From the NCBI GenBank assembly GCA_945866245.1, contig CAMBGW010000052.1:1-6830 (forward strand): a DNA stretch of 6,830 nt. The letters run 5' to 3'. Each line of letters starts with the position of its first letter. The stretch's first letter is position 1. Of the stretch, positions 1 through 4,780 are shown one piece after another. The stretch is from Verrucomicrobia subdivision 6 bacterium. GTDB taxonomy: Bacteria; Verrucomicrobiota; Verrucomicrobiia; Methylacidiphilales; Verrucolacustridaceae. The translations under genes were made by a program, and so were the position numbers. The notes under the pieces were generated by a model that was not told the DNA's origin, did not search any database, and saw nothing but the letters and a program-made list of their open reading frames with translations.

Positions 1-514
1 CTGCCGGGGCTGCCTCCGCTTTGCTCTTCATGACGCGAGCCAAACGAGCTCCAGGTTCCGCCAAAAGGCGGGCCAAGGTCGAAGCCGGCGCTGAAATCGC
101 TCCCAAAAGACGAGCTCGCAAAACTTCGGCTGACGGAAGATCTGCCAACCTCACAATATCGCTCACCCCTAGGACCTTCCCATCCATCAACCCAGAACGA
201 AGACTTGGACGGGTGAACTCAGCTTTAAAGGTCTTGATTACCTTGGCCGCCGCAGGCGCATCTTTCCCACCAGAAACAATTGCGGTTTGTCCGGTTAAAT
301 CTTTACCTAGCCCCGCCAACACTTCTTCCCCAATGGCTCGCTTGAAGAGTGTGTTTTTCACTACCTTCACTGCGGCACCCACCTTACGTAAACGGCCACG
401 CAGCTCAGAAAACTCAGCCACTTTCATCCCGGTATAATCCAGCACGATGAGGTAAGGAGAGGACTTGACCCACTCCCGAATCGTATCGATGACTAATGCT
501 TTTTCTTCTTTCAT
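1..514 (-). CDS. rplJ: 50S ribosomal protein L10, 3' end cut by window edge
   Basis: L10 anchors the L7/L12 dimers to 23S rRNA and with L11 forms the base of the GTPase-activating stalk of the large ribosomal subunit. The frame opens at ATG 514-512 (MKEEKALVIDTIREWV) and stays open for 171 codons to the window edge. The N-terminal half has the L10 features: a helical start, the strand YLIVLDYTGM, the stretch ELRGRLRKVGA followed by VKVVKNTLFKRA (rRNA-binding face), and later a LADLPSAEVLRARLLG segment leading into the C-terminal helix that carries L7/L12. Family length is about 165-180 residues, so only a few residues and the stop should be missing. The ribosome-binding site AGAAGGA (530-524) lies 9 nt upstream and overlaps the rplA stop codon, which points to translational coupling. 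rplL would be expected next, beyond the left edge. Identity is secure. Confidence 0.95.
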   Translation of the reverse strand, partial: MKEEKALVIDTIREWVKSSPYLIVLDYTGMKVAEFSELRGRLRKVGAAVKVVKNTLFKRAIGEEVLAGLGKDLTGQTAIVSGGKDAPAAAKVIKTFKAEFTRPSLRSGLMDGKVLGVSDIVRLADLPSAEVLRARLLGAISAPASTLARLLAEPGARLARVMKSKAEAAPA

Positions 515-528
515 AAAAATGTTTCCTT

Positions 529-1245
529 CTAGTCGTCCGAACCAGCCGCCGCATCTGCCACAGCCAATGGAATTCCTGGCGAAAAGGTTGCCGAGAGAAC
601 ACAGTTCTGCAGGTACTTGCCTTTCGCCCCAGCCGGGCGCGCCCGGGAAACCGATTCGATCACCGCATTCACATTTTCACCCAGAGCTTTATCTTCAAAA
701 CTCAATTTTCCGCAGCTGACATGCAGGTTCGAACCTTTATCAATTTTAAATTCCACTCGCCCTGCCTGACACTCTTTCACCGCTTTTGCGGTATCCTCGG
801 TCACCGTCCCGGTTTTCGGATTAGGCATCAAGCCACGTGGTCCGAGAACTTTGCCAAGCTTACGGACTTCGATCATCGCATCCGGAGTCGCAACCGCGAC
901 GTCGAAATCGGCCCAGCCCTCCTGCACCTTCTTGATTAAATCCGCATAGCCTACGGCAACGGCGCCCGCGGCTTTGCCTGCCTCGGCAGCTGCGCCCTGC
1001 GCGAATACGATCACTCGAACAGTTTTTCCTGAGCCATGGGGCAAACTCACTGTGCCGCGCACCACCTGGTCACTCTGCTTGGGATCCACACCCAAATGAA
1101 ACGAAAGATCTACGCTCGGGTTTCCCTTGCTCTTCCCCGCGGGCATCTTCTTCAGAAGAGCCACTGCTTCGGTCACATGATAACGCTTCTTCGGATCCAA
1201 CAATTTGCTGGCTTCCGTGAATCGACGACTTGGTTTCTTGGCCAT
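529..1245 (-). CDS. rplA: 50S ribosomal protein L1
   Basis: L1 forms the mobile stalk of the large subunit at the E site and helps release deacylated tRNA; in many bacteria it also represses its own operon by binding mRNA. The protein has 238 residues, close to the usual 229-235. The signature VRKLGKVLGPRGLMPNP (residues 127-143) lies in domain II, followed by KTGTV, and the C-terminal part returns to domain I with FKIDKGSNLHV. The frame extends 19 codons further upstream, but I start at ATG 1245-1243 (MAKKPSRRF) because it has a strong AAGGAGA (1260-1254) 8 nt upstream and because the extension would overlap rplK with non-family sequence. The ribosome-binding site overlaps the rplK TAA stop; the gap is 13 bp. 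The Ala-rich tail ending GSDD is a small extension of the usual C-terminus. Confidence 0.97.
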   Translation of the reverse strand: MAKKPSRRFTEASKLLDPKKRYHVTEAVALLKKMPAGKSKGNPSVDLSFHLGVDPKQSDQVVRGTVSLPHGSGKTVRVIVFAQGAAAEAGKAAGAVAVGYADLIKKVQEGWADFDVAVATPDAMIEVRKLGKVLGPRGLMPNPKTGTVTEDTAKAVKECQAGRVEFKIDKGSNLHVSCGKLSFEDKALGENVNAVIESVSRARPAGAKGKYLQNCVLSATFSPGIPLAVADAAAGSDD

Positions 1246-1258
1246 AGACAAAATCTCC

Positions 1259-1684
1259 TTAGTCCGCAATCTCCAGCCCCATTTGACGAGCCGTTCCTGC
1301 AATCGTGCGGAAAGCGGCTTCGTCCGAAGCCGCGTTCAAATCGTTACGTTTGATCTTCACAATATCCATCACCTGCTTTTTTGTGATCTTTCCTACCTTC
1401 AAACGGTTCGCCTCTTTCGATCCCGAGGCAAGACCTGCTGCCTTTTTCAAAAGCACAGAGGCCGGCGGGCTCTTCGTAATAAAAGTGAAGGTCTTGTCCT
1501 TATAAACCGTGATCACCACGGGGAAAATATTCCCAGCCTCCTTGGCCGTCCTCGCGTTAAACTCTTTGCAAAAAGCCATGATGTTCACGCCCTGCTGACC
1601 CAACGCTGGTCCCACCGGAGGAGCCGGATTCGCCGCCCCAGCGGGAATCTGTAAACGAATAATTCCTGTAATTTCTTTTGCCAT
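1259..1684 (-). CDS. rplK: 50S ribosomal protein L11
   Basis: L11 binds the GTPase-associated region of 23S rRNA, contacts elongation factors, and is needed to activate RelA in organisms that have it. The 141-residue length is typical. The N-terminal domain carries the proline-rich segment ANPAPPVGPALGQQG (residues 18-32), where thiostrepton-type antibiotics bind; the prolines at 22, 23 and 26 are present, so the site looks intact. The C-terminal rRNA-binding domain ends with IAGTARQMGLEI, the L11 family signature. The start ATG 1684-1682 (MAKEITGIIRLQ) follows the nusG stop by 4 bp. Its ribosome-binding site GAAAGGAA (1700-1693) lies inside the last codons of nusG, so the two genes are almost certainly on one message. 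Downstream, rplA follows after 13 bp. Confidence 0.97.
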   Translation of the reverse strand: MAKEITGIIRLQIPAGAANPAPPVGPALGQQGVNIMAFCKEFNARTAKEAGNIFPVVITVYKDKTFTFITKSPPASVLLKKAAGLASGSKEANRLKVGKITKKQVMDIVKIKRNDLNAASDEAAFRTIAGTARQMGLEIAD

Positions 1685-1688
1685 AAAA

Positions 1689-2261
1689 CTAGTTCCTTTC
1701 TACCTGCCAATATTCCAACTCAACCGGAGTGGAGCGTCCGAAAATCGATACCGCCACGCGGACCCGGCCCCGCTCCGTATCCACCTCCTCCACCACGCCC
1801 TCCTGGCTCTGGAAAGGACCATCCCCCACCTTGACTCGATCTCCCACTGCAAAAATAATCTTCGGAGTAATCTTCTCCTCTTTTTCACGAATCTGGCTCA
1901 ACATCCCTTCGACTTCATCCGGCTTCATAGGCGTTGGCCGATCGCCATCCGCAAAACCTAGAACTCCGGGCGTCTCTTTCACAAAATACCAAGGCACCTC
2001 GTGCAGTTTTTTTTCTGCATCATACAACTCCATCTTCACAAAAATATAACCCGGATATAGCTTTCGCTCCGTCTCCACTTTTTTGCCCCGCTTAATTTCG
2101 GAAATTCTTTCCGTCGGGATGATCACCTCCTGCACCACCTCCCCCAACTCCTCTGTCTTGATCCGGCTCAACATATGACGTTTCACATTTGTCTCCTGAC
2201 CGGAAAGAACATGCACCGCAAACCAGCGGGCCTCAGAAGAAACTGTGACGACTTCGCTCAT
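1689..2261 (-). CDS. nusG: Transcription termination/antitermination factor NusG
   Basis: NusG binds the clamp of RNA polymerase through its N-terminal domain to affect pausing, and its C-terminal KOW domain contacts Rho or ribosomal protein S10, linking transcription to termination or translation. At 190 residues it is close to the 180-residue family size. The NGN domain starts near residue 12 with RWFAVHVLSGQE and includes RKLYPGYIFVKM; the KOW domain runs from about residue 137 (FAVGDRVKVGDGPF) to the end and contains GVVEEVD and SIFGRSTPVELE, nearly the family consensus. No large insert between the domains is seen. The start ATG 2261-2259 has GGTGAGG (2277-2271) 9 nt upstream, inside the final codons of secE, and the gap to the secE stop is only 3 bp. 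The secE-nusG pair is conserved across most bacteria. Confidence 0.97.
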   Translation of the reverse strand: MSEVVTVSSEARWFAVHVLSGQETNVKRHMLSRIKTEELGEVVQEVIIPTERISEIKRGKKVETERKLYPGYIFVKMELYDAEKKLHEVPWYFVKETPGVLGFADGDRPTPMKPDEVEGMLSQIREKEEKITPKIIFAVGDRVKVGDGPFQSQEGVVEEVDTERGRVRVAVSIFGRSTPVELEYWQVERN

Positions 2262-2264
2262 CGA

Positions 2265-2567
2265 TTAAAACCTCACCATCCAGCCCACGACGCGGCTAAT
2301 CAGAAAATCGAACCCAGAGGTGTACGCGGCCAGAACTAGGGTCGTCAGCGCCACCACGGTCGTGCTGTCGATCAGCTCCCGATACTTTTTTACACCCGAC
2401 TCACTCGGATCCCACGGCCAGGAGCACTTCACTAGTTCACCGTGAACCTCGCCGACAAACTTTGAAATCTTGGACCGCTGCAAAAAAAGGACAGCCAGAA
2501 CGCCCAAGGAAACAACTCCAAGGACGACCGTTCCGACCCAACTTCCGCCAATTTTCCAAGCTTCCAT
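2265..2567 (-). CDS. secE: Preprotein translocase subunit SecE
   Basis: SecE clamps the two halves of the SecY channel in the inner membrane. The 100-residue protein has an N-terminal hydrophobic segment (about residues 10-29), an amphipathic cytosolic helix with the family core FVGEVHGELVKCSWP (37-51; the conserved Trp-Pro is 50-51), and a C-terminal membrane segment (about 70-91) ending MVRF. Minimal SecE proteins have about 60-65 residues and one membrane helix, and E. coli SecE has 127 and three; this form has two. About 17 residues separate the Trp-Pro from the TTVV entering the last helix, against about 7 in E. coli, so there is an insertion of roughly 10 residues. Start ATG 2567-2565 follows a purine-rich stretch containing AAAGGGAGA (2586-2578). 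Identity rests on the core motif and on its place before nusG. Confidence 0.93.
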   Translation of the reverse strand: MEAWKIGGSWVGTVVLGVVSLGVLAVLFLQRSKISKFVGEVHGELVKCSWPWDPSESGVKKYRELIDSTTVVALTTLVLAAYTSGFDFLISRVVGWMVRF

Positions 2568-2595
2568 TCTTTTTCTTTCTCCCTTTGTGAAGGTG

Positions 2596-2668
2596 CAGGG
2601 CAGGAGGGACTCGAACCCCCAACCGACGGTTTTGGAGACCGCTACTCTACCAATTGAGCTACTGCCCT
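2596..2668 (-). tRNA. tRNA-Trp (anticodon CCA)
   Basis: The 73-nt gene folds as a full cloverleaf. The acceptor stem is AGGGCAG (2668-2662) with CTGCCCT (2603-2597), the discriminator base is G at 2596, the D arm contains GCTCAATTGGTAGAG, the anticodon stem-loop is GCGGT-CTCCAAA-ACCGT with anticodon CCA, and the T arm contains GGTTCGAGTCC. The 3' CCA is not encoded (the next bases read CAC), so it must be added by the CCA enzyme. It sits 70 bp after the tuf stop and 28 bp before secE. I see no terminator with a U-run in either gap and little room for a promoter before secE, so it is probably cut from a longer transcript. The 70-bp spacer on its tuf side is GC-rich with no clear feature. Confidence 0.96.
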
Positions 2669-2738
2669 CCTCTTCCGTCCGGCTGGGGAGGACCCACTCC
2701 GAGGAGCGAGCTCTTCCCTCCGGTCTGTTGCGTGACGG

Positions 2739-3932
2739 TTAAGCCACGATTTCGGTGACGCGACCGGCGCCTACCGTTTTTCCACCTTCACGGATGGCAA
2801 AGCGGATCTGCTTTTCCATCGCGATCGGGGTAATCAGCTCGACTTCGATGTCGACATTGTCTCCGGGCATCACCATTTCCACCCCGGCCTTCAAAGTCAC
2901 CACACCCGTTACGTCCGTCGTACGGAAGTAGAACTGAGGGCGATATCCGTTGAAGAAAGGGGTATGACGGCCACCCTCATCCTTGCTCAAAACATACACC
3001 GTGGCTTTAAACTTGGTGTGCGGCTTGATCGTTCCCGGCTTGGCGATCACCTGACCGCGCTCTACATCCTCTTTTTTTGTGCCGCGGAGGAGCAGACCAA
3101 CGTTGTCGCCCGCTTCTGCTGTATCGAGAAGCTTGCGGAACATTTCCACGTCCGTCACCACTGTCTTGGCGGTCGGCTTGATTCCGACGATTTCCACCTC
3201 TTCCATTTTCTTAAGGATGCCACGCTCTACCCGGCCCGTGACCACCGTGCCACGACCTTCAATGTTAAACACGTCCTCGACCGGCATGAGGAAAGGCTGA
3301 TCCTTCGGACGGTCGGGGATCGGGATAAACTTATCCACCGCATCCATCAACTCCATGATGCACTTTGCCGCATCACTTTTGGGATCGCCCGATTCGAGGG
3401 CTTTGAGAGCACTTCCCTTGATGATCGGAATCTTGTCTCCAGGGAACTCATACTTCGTCAGGAGCTCACGGACTTCTACTTCCACCAGCTCCAGCAAATC
3501 CTTGTCGTCCACCATGTCCACCTTGTTCAGGAAGACGACCAACGCCGGCACGCCCACCTGACGAGCCAACAAAATATGCTCTCGGGTCTGCGGCATCGGA
3601 CCGTCCGCTGCGCTAACCACCAAAATAGCTCCGTCCATCTGTGCCGCACCCGTGATCATGTTCTTCACGTAATCGGCGTGTCCCGGACAATCAACGTGCG
3701 CGTAATGACGCGTGCCCGTGGCGTACTCCACGTGGGAGGTGTTGATAGTGATTCCACGCTCTTTTTCCTCAGGCGCGTTATCGATTTGATCGTAGGCGCG
3801 AGCTTCGGCCAAACCGCTCTTGGATAAAATCGTCGTGATCGCTGCGGTTAATGTGGTTTTCCCGTGATCAACGTGCCCAATGGTTCCGATGTTGACGTGG
3901 GGTTTCGAACGGTTGAATGCCTCTTTCGCCAT
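2739..3932 (-). CDS. tuf: Translation elongation factor Tu (EF-Tu)
   Basis: EF-Tu is the GTPase that carries aminoacyl-tRNA to the ribosomal A site. The 397 residues match the usual 393-400. The G domain has the P-loop GHVDHGKT (19-26), the switch I segment RGITIN (59-64), DCPGH (81-85) with the catalytic His85, NKVD (136-139) and SALK (174-177), so all nucleotide-binding motifs are intact. Domain 2 starts around residue 212 with FLMPVEDVFNIEGRGTVVTG, and domain 3 includes RTTDVTG and MVMPGDN and ends GRVTEIVA. Start ATG 3932-3930 (MAKEAFNRSKPHVN) has AAGGAGA (3948-3942) 9 nt upstream. The gene lies between tRNA-Thr and tRNA-Trp and is probably expressed from the promoter before tRNA-Thr. The 96-bp gap to tRNA-Thr could hold a second promoter, but I see no good hexamer pair in it. 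Confidence 0.99.
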   Translation of the reverse strand: MAKEAFNRSKPHVNIGTIGHVDHGKTTLTAAITTILSKSGLAEARAYDQIDNAPEEKERGITINTSHVEYATGTRHYAHVDCPGHADYVKNMITGAAQMDGAILVVSAADGPMPQTREHILLARQVGVPALVVFLNKVDMVDDKDLLELVEVEVRELLTKYEFPGDKIPIIKGSALKALESGDPKSDAAKCIMELMDAVDKFIPIPDRPKDQPFLMPVEDVFNIEGRGTVVTGRVERGILKKMEEVEIVGIKPTAKTVVTDVEMFRKLLDTAEAGDNVGLLLRGTKKEDVERGQVIAKPGTIKPHTKFKATVYVLSKDEGGRHTPFFNGYRPQFYFRTTDVTGVVTLKAGVEMVMPGDNVDIEVELITPIAMEKQIRFAIREGGKTVGAGRVTEIVA

Positions 3933-4002
3933 AAATTCTAATCTCCTTGCCTTGCGGTTTCAGATCTTTCTGTTCGCCGGATCGGAACTCCGCCGTCAGT
4001 GT

Positions 4003-4014
4003 CCCCACTCGGGG
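4003..4014 (-). repeat. Small GC hairpin between tRNA-Thr and tuf
   Basis: The minus strand reads CCCC-GAGT-GGGG, a 4-bp all-GC stem with a 4-nt loop, 15 nt after the tRNA-Thr 3' end. Flanking GTG and CAC could extend it across an asymmetric internal loop. There is no U-run after it, so it does not look like an intrinsic terminator. It might protect or mark the 5' end of the tuf message after tRNA processing; that role is a guess. Confidence 0.35.
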
Positions 4015-4028
4015 TTTCACCGCGACCG

Positions 4029-4101
<73 letters not shown>

Positions 4102-4106
4102 GAGAT

Positions 4107-4132
4107 GGAATTCGAAATGAATTCCGGAATTC
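4107..4132 (-). repeat. Three-fold GAATTC inverted repeat in the tRNA-Thr leader
   Basis: GAATTC occurs three times in 25 bases (4108-4113, 4119-4124, 4127-4132). GGAATTC (4107-4113) and GAATTCC (4119-4125) form a 7-bp stem with a 5-nt loop, while the second and third copies form the 14-nt perfect palindrome GAATTCCGGAATTC (4119-4132). The hairpin would sit 5 nt from the mature 5' end of tRNA-Thr. It may help processing of the leader or may be fortuitous; the sequence alone does not decide. Confidence 0.6.
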
Positions 4133-4199
4133 GCCCGGCGTTTTCCCATCGGCACGAAATCTGCTACAAAGCCTTACGACTCGAACAGAAAAACAGACC

Positions 4200-4225
4200 A
4201 AGGGGAAACGATAAGCATGCCCCTT
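4200..4225. repeat. Dyad AAGGGG-N14-CCCCTT around the putative -10
   Basis: AAGGGG (4200-4205) and CCCCTT (4220-4225) are exact reverse complements separated by 14 bp, so the arms flank the putative -10 element of the tuf-operon promoter. The 20-bp centre-to-centre spacing is close to two helical turns, as in many operators for dimeric regulators. The arms are low in complexity, so chance is a real alternative. Confidence 0.35.
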
Positions 4226-4243
4226 TCCCAACCCCCCTGTCAA
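4214..4243 (-). promoter_or_regulatory. Putative sigma70-type promoter of the tRNA-Thr/tuf operon
   Basis: A perfect -35 TTGACA (4243-4238) is followed after 18 bp by CATGCT (4219-4214), a weak -10 that matches TATAAT at three positions. Transcription would start near 4207 and give a leader of about 100 nt before tRNA-Thr. The spacer is strikingly G-rich (runs of six, three and four G). An A/T tract (4255-4275) begins 11 bp upstream of the -35, roughly where an UP element would sit. The -35 match and the location before a tRNA/tuf operon support the call; the -10 choice is uncertain. Confidence 0.5.
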
Positions 4244-4254
4244 CACCCTCTTAC

Positions 4255-4275
4255 AAAAAAAATCAGATTTTTTTT
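4255..4275 (-). terminator. A8/T8 perfect palindrome at the FHA gene stop; possible weak terminator
   Basis: Eight A, TCAGA, then eight T form a 21-base perfect odd palindrome that overlaps the TAA stop (4276-4274) of the FHA gene. As RNA it can form a stem ending in a run of eight U, which resembles an intrinsic terminator, but the stem is almost purely A-U and would be weak. Since it is symmetric it would act on either strand. Its position upstream of the TTGACA box means that it could instead, or also, serve as a bent or UP-like promoter element. Confidence 0.4.
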
Positions 4276-4771
4276 ATGATGTGAATAACATGCGAAAAAC
4301 GTAGAAGCCCAATCCCAACAAAGCGACCAAACCCCCAACTCCAAGAATCCAAGTCGGACTTCCACTTTGACCTTTCCCCTTGATGGGCGACAAGTTACGA
4401 AAGTTTTCCGGAATTCCCTCATCCACTCCCTGCTCCATTTGAAAGGTTGCCCCAGCTTGAGGCAAAGCCAAAGCCGCTCTCGCCACCGCCCCCTCATACC
4501 GGAAAGGAATCTGCCCAAATTGCAAACGATCCCGATCCTGCAGTAACGACTCAGTAATTTTTTCGTCATTGACGCGGGTCCCATTGGTGGATTCCAAATC
4601 GCGCACTCGATACTCCCCTCCCTCCAAGACCAACTCCGCATGCCTCGACGAAATACTTCCGTGGATAATCTGCACATCGTTTTCATCAATCCGCCCTACC
4701 GCCATCCGCGGGCCGACCAGTTCAATCGTCAACTGCGGGATCTCCTTACTTTCAGAAACAATCCTAGGCAT
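4274..4771 (-). CDS. FHA-domain protein with a single C-terminal membrane anchor
   Basis: The 165-residue protein has an FHA domain over about residues 14-95. The conserved residues are visible: VGR (25-27), SSRH (41-44) and STNGT (61-65). FHA domains bind phosphothreonine peptides, so it probably reads the output of a Ser/Thr kinase; no kinase is encoded in the window. A Pro/Gly/Gln-rich linker (about 100-140) leads to one hydrophobic segment (141-159), then the short tail RMLFTS. There is no signal peptide, so the FHA domain should stay in the cytoplasm, tail-anchored in the membrane. Start ATG 4771-4769 is 9 bp after carA, with AAGGGA (4790-4785) at a long 13-nt spacing; an internal TTG at 4732 has a better ribosome-binding site. 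Co-transcription with pyrC-carA is likely. The binding partner and cellular role cannot be told from sequence. Confidence 0.88.
   Translation of the reverse strand: MPRIVSESKEIPQLTIELVGPRMAVGRIDENDVQIIHGSISSRHAELVLEGGEYRVRDLESTNGTRVNDEKITESLLQDRDRLQFGQIPFRYEGAVARAALALPQAGATFQMEQGVDEGIPENFRNLSPIKGKGQSGSPTWILGVGGLVALLGLGFYVFRMLFTS
4730..4747 (-). promoter_or_regulatory. Internal ribosome-binding site with alternative TTG start in the FHA gene
   Basis: AAGGAGA (4747-4741) stands 8 nt before an in-frame TTG (4732-4730, Leu14 of the long form). It is the same motif and spacing as at tuf and rplA, and it is stronger than the site before ATG 4771. Starting here would remove 13 residues yet keep the first FHA strand (LTIEL) and VGR, giving 152 residues. 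The long form remains my default because ATG is the commoner start. Confidence 0.4.
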
Positions 4772-4780
4772 GCCTGCTTT

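Noticed and set aside
1246..1302. Upstream extension of rplA beginning at 1302
   Set aside because: The extra 19 residues overlap rplK, do not resemble L1, and the downstream ATG has an ideal ribosome-binding site.
2669..2738. Intrinsic terminator after tuf
   Set aside because: The spacer is GC-rich and can pair locally, but I found no clean stem followed by a U-run.
2470..2742. Plus-strand open frame across tRNA-Trp
   Set aside because: It contains the typical antisense-tRNA translation (GRRDSNPQPTVLETATLPIELLP) and overlaps secE and tuf on the other strand.
2964..3827. Long plus-strand open frame (287 codons) opposite tuf
   Set aside because: It is the antisense shadow of a highly biased, conserved gene; its translation is rich in His and Arg with no recognisable motif.
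4102..4273. A small gene or riboswitch in the gap between the FHA gene and tRNA-Thr
   Set aside because: The open frames here have no ribosome-binding site and read into the tRNA; I see no known riboswitch core. Promoter and leader elements explain the gap better.
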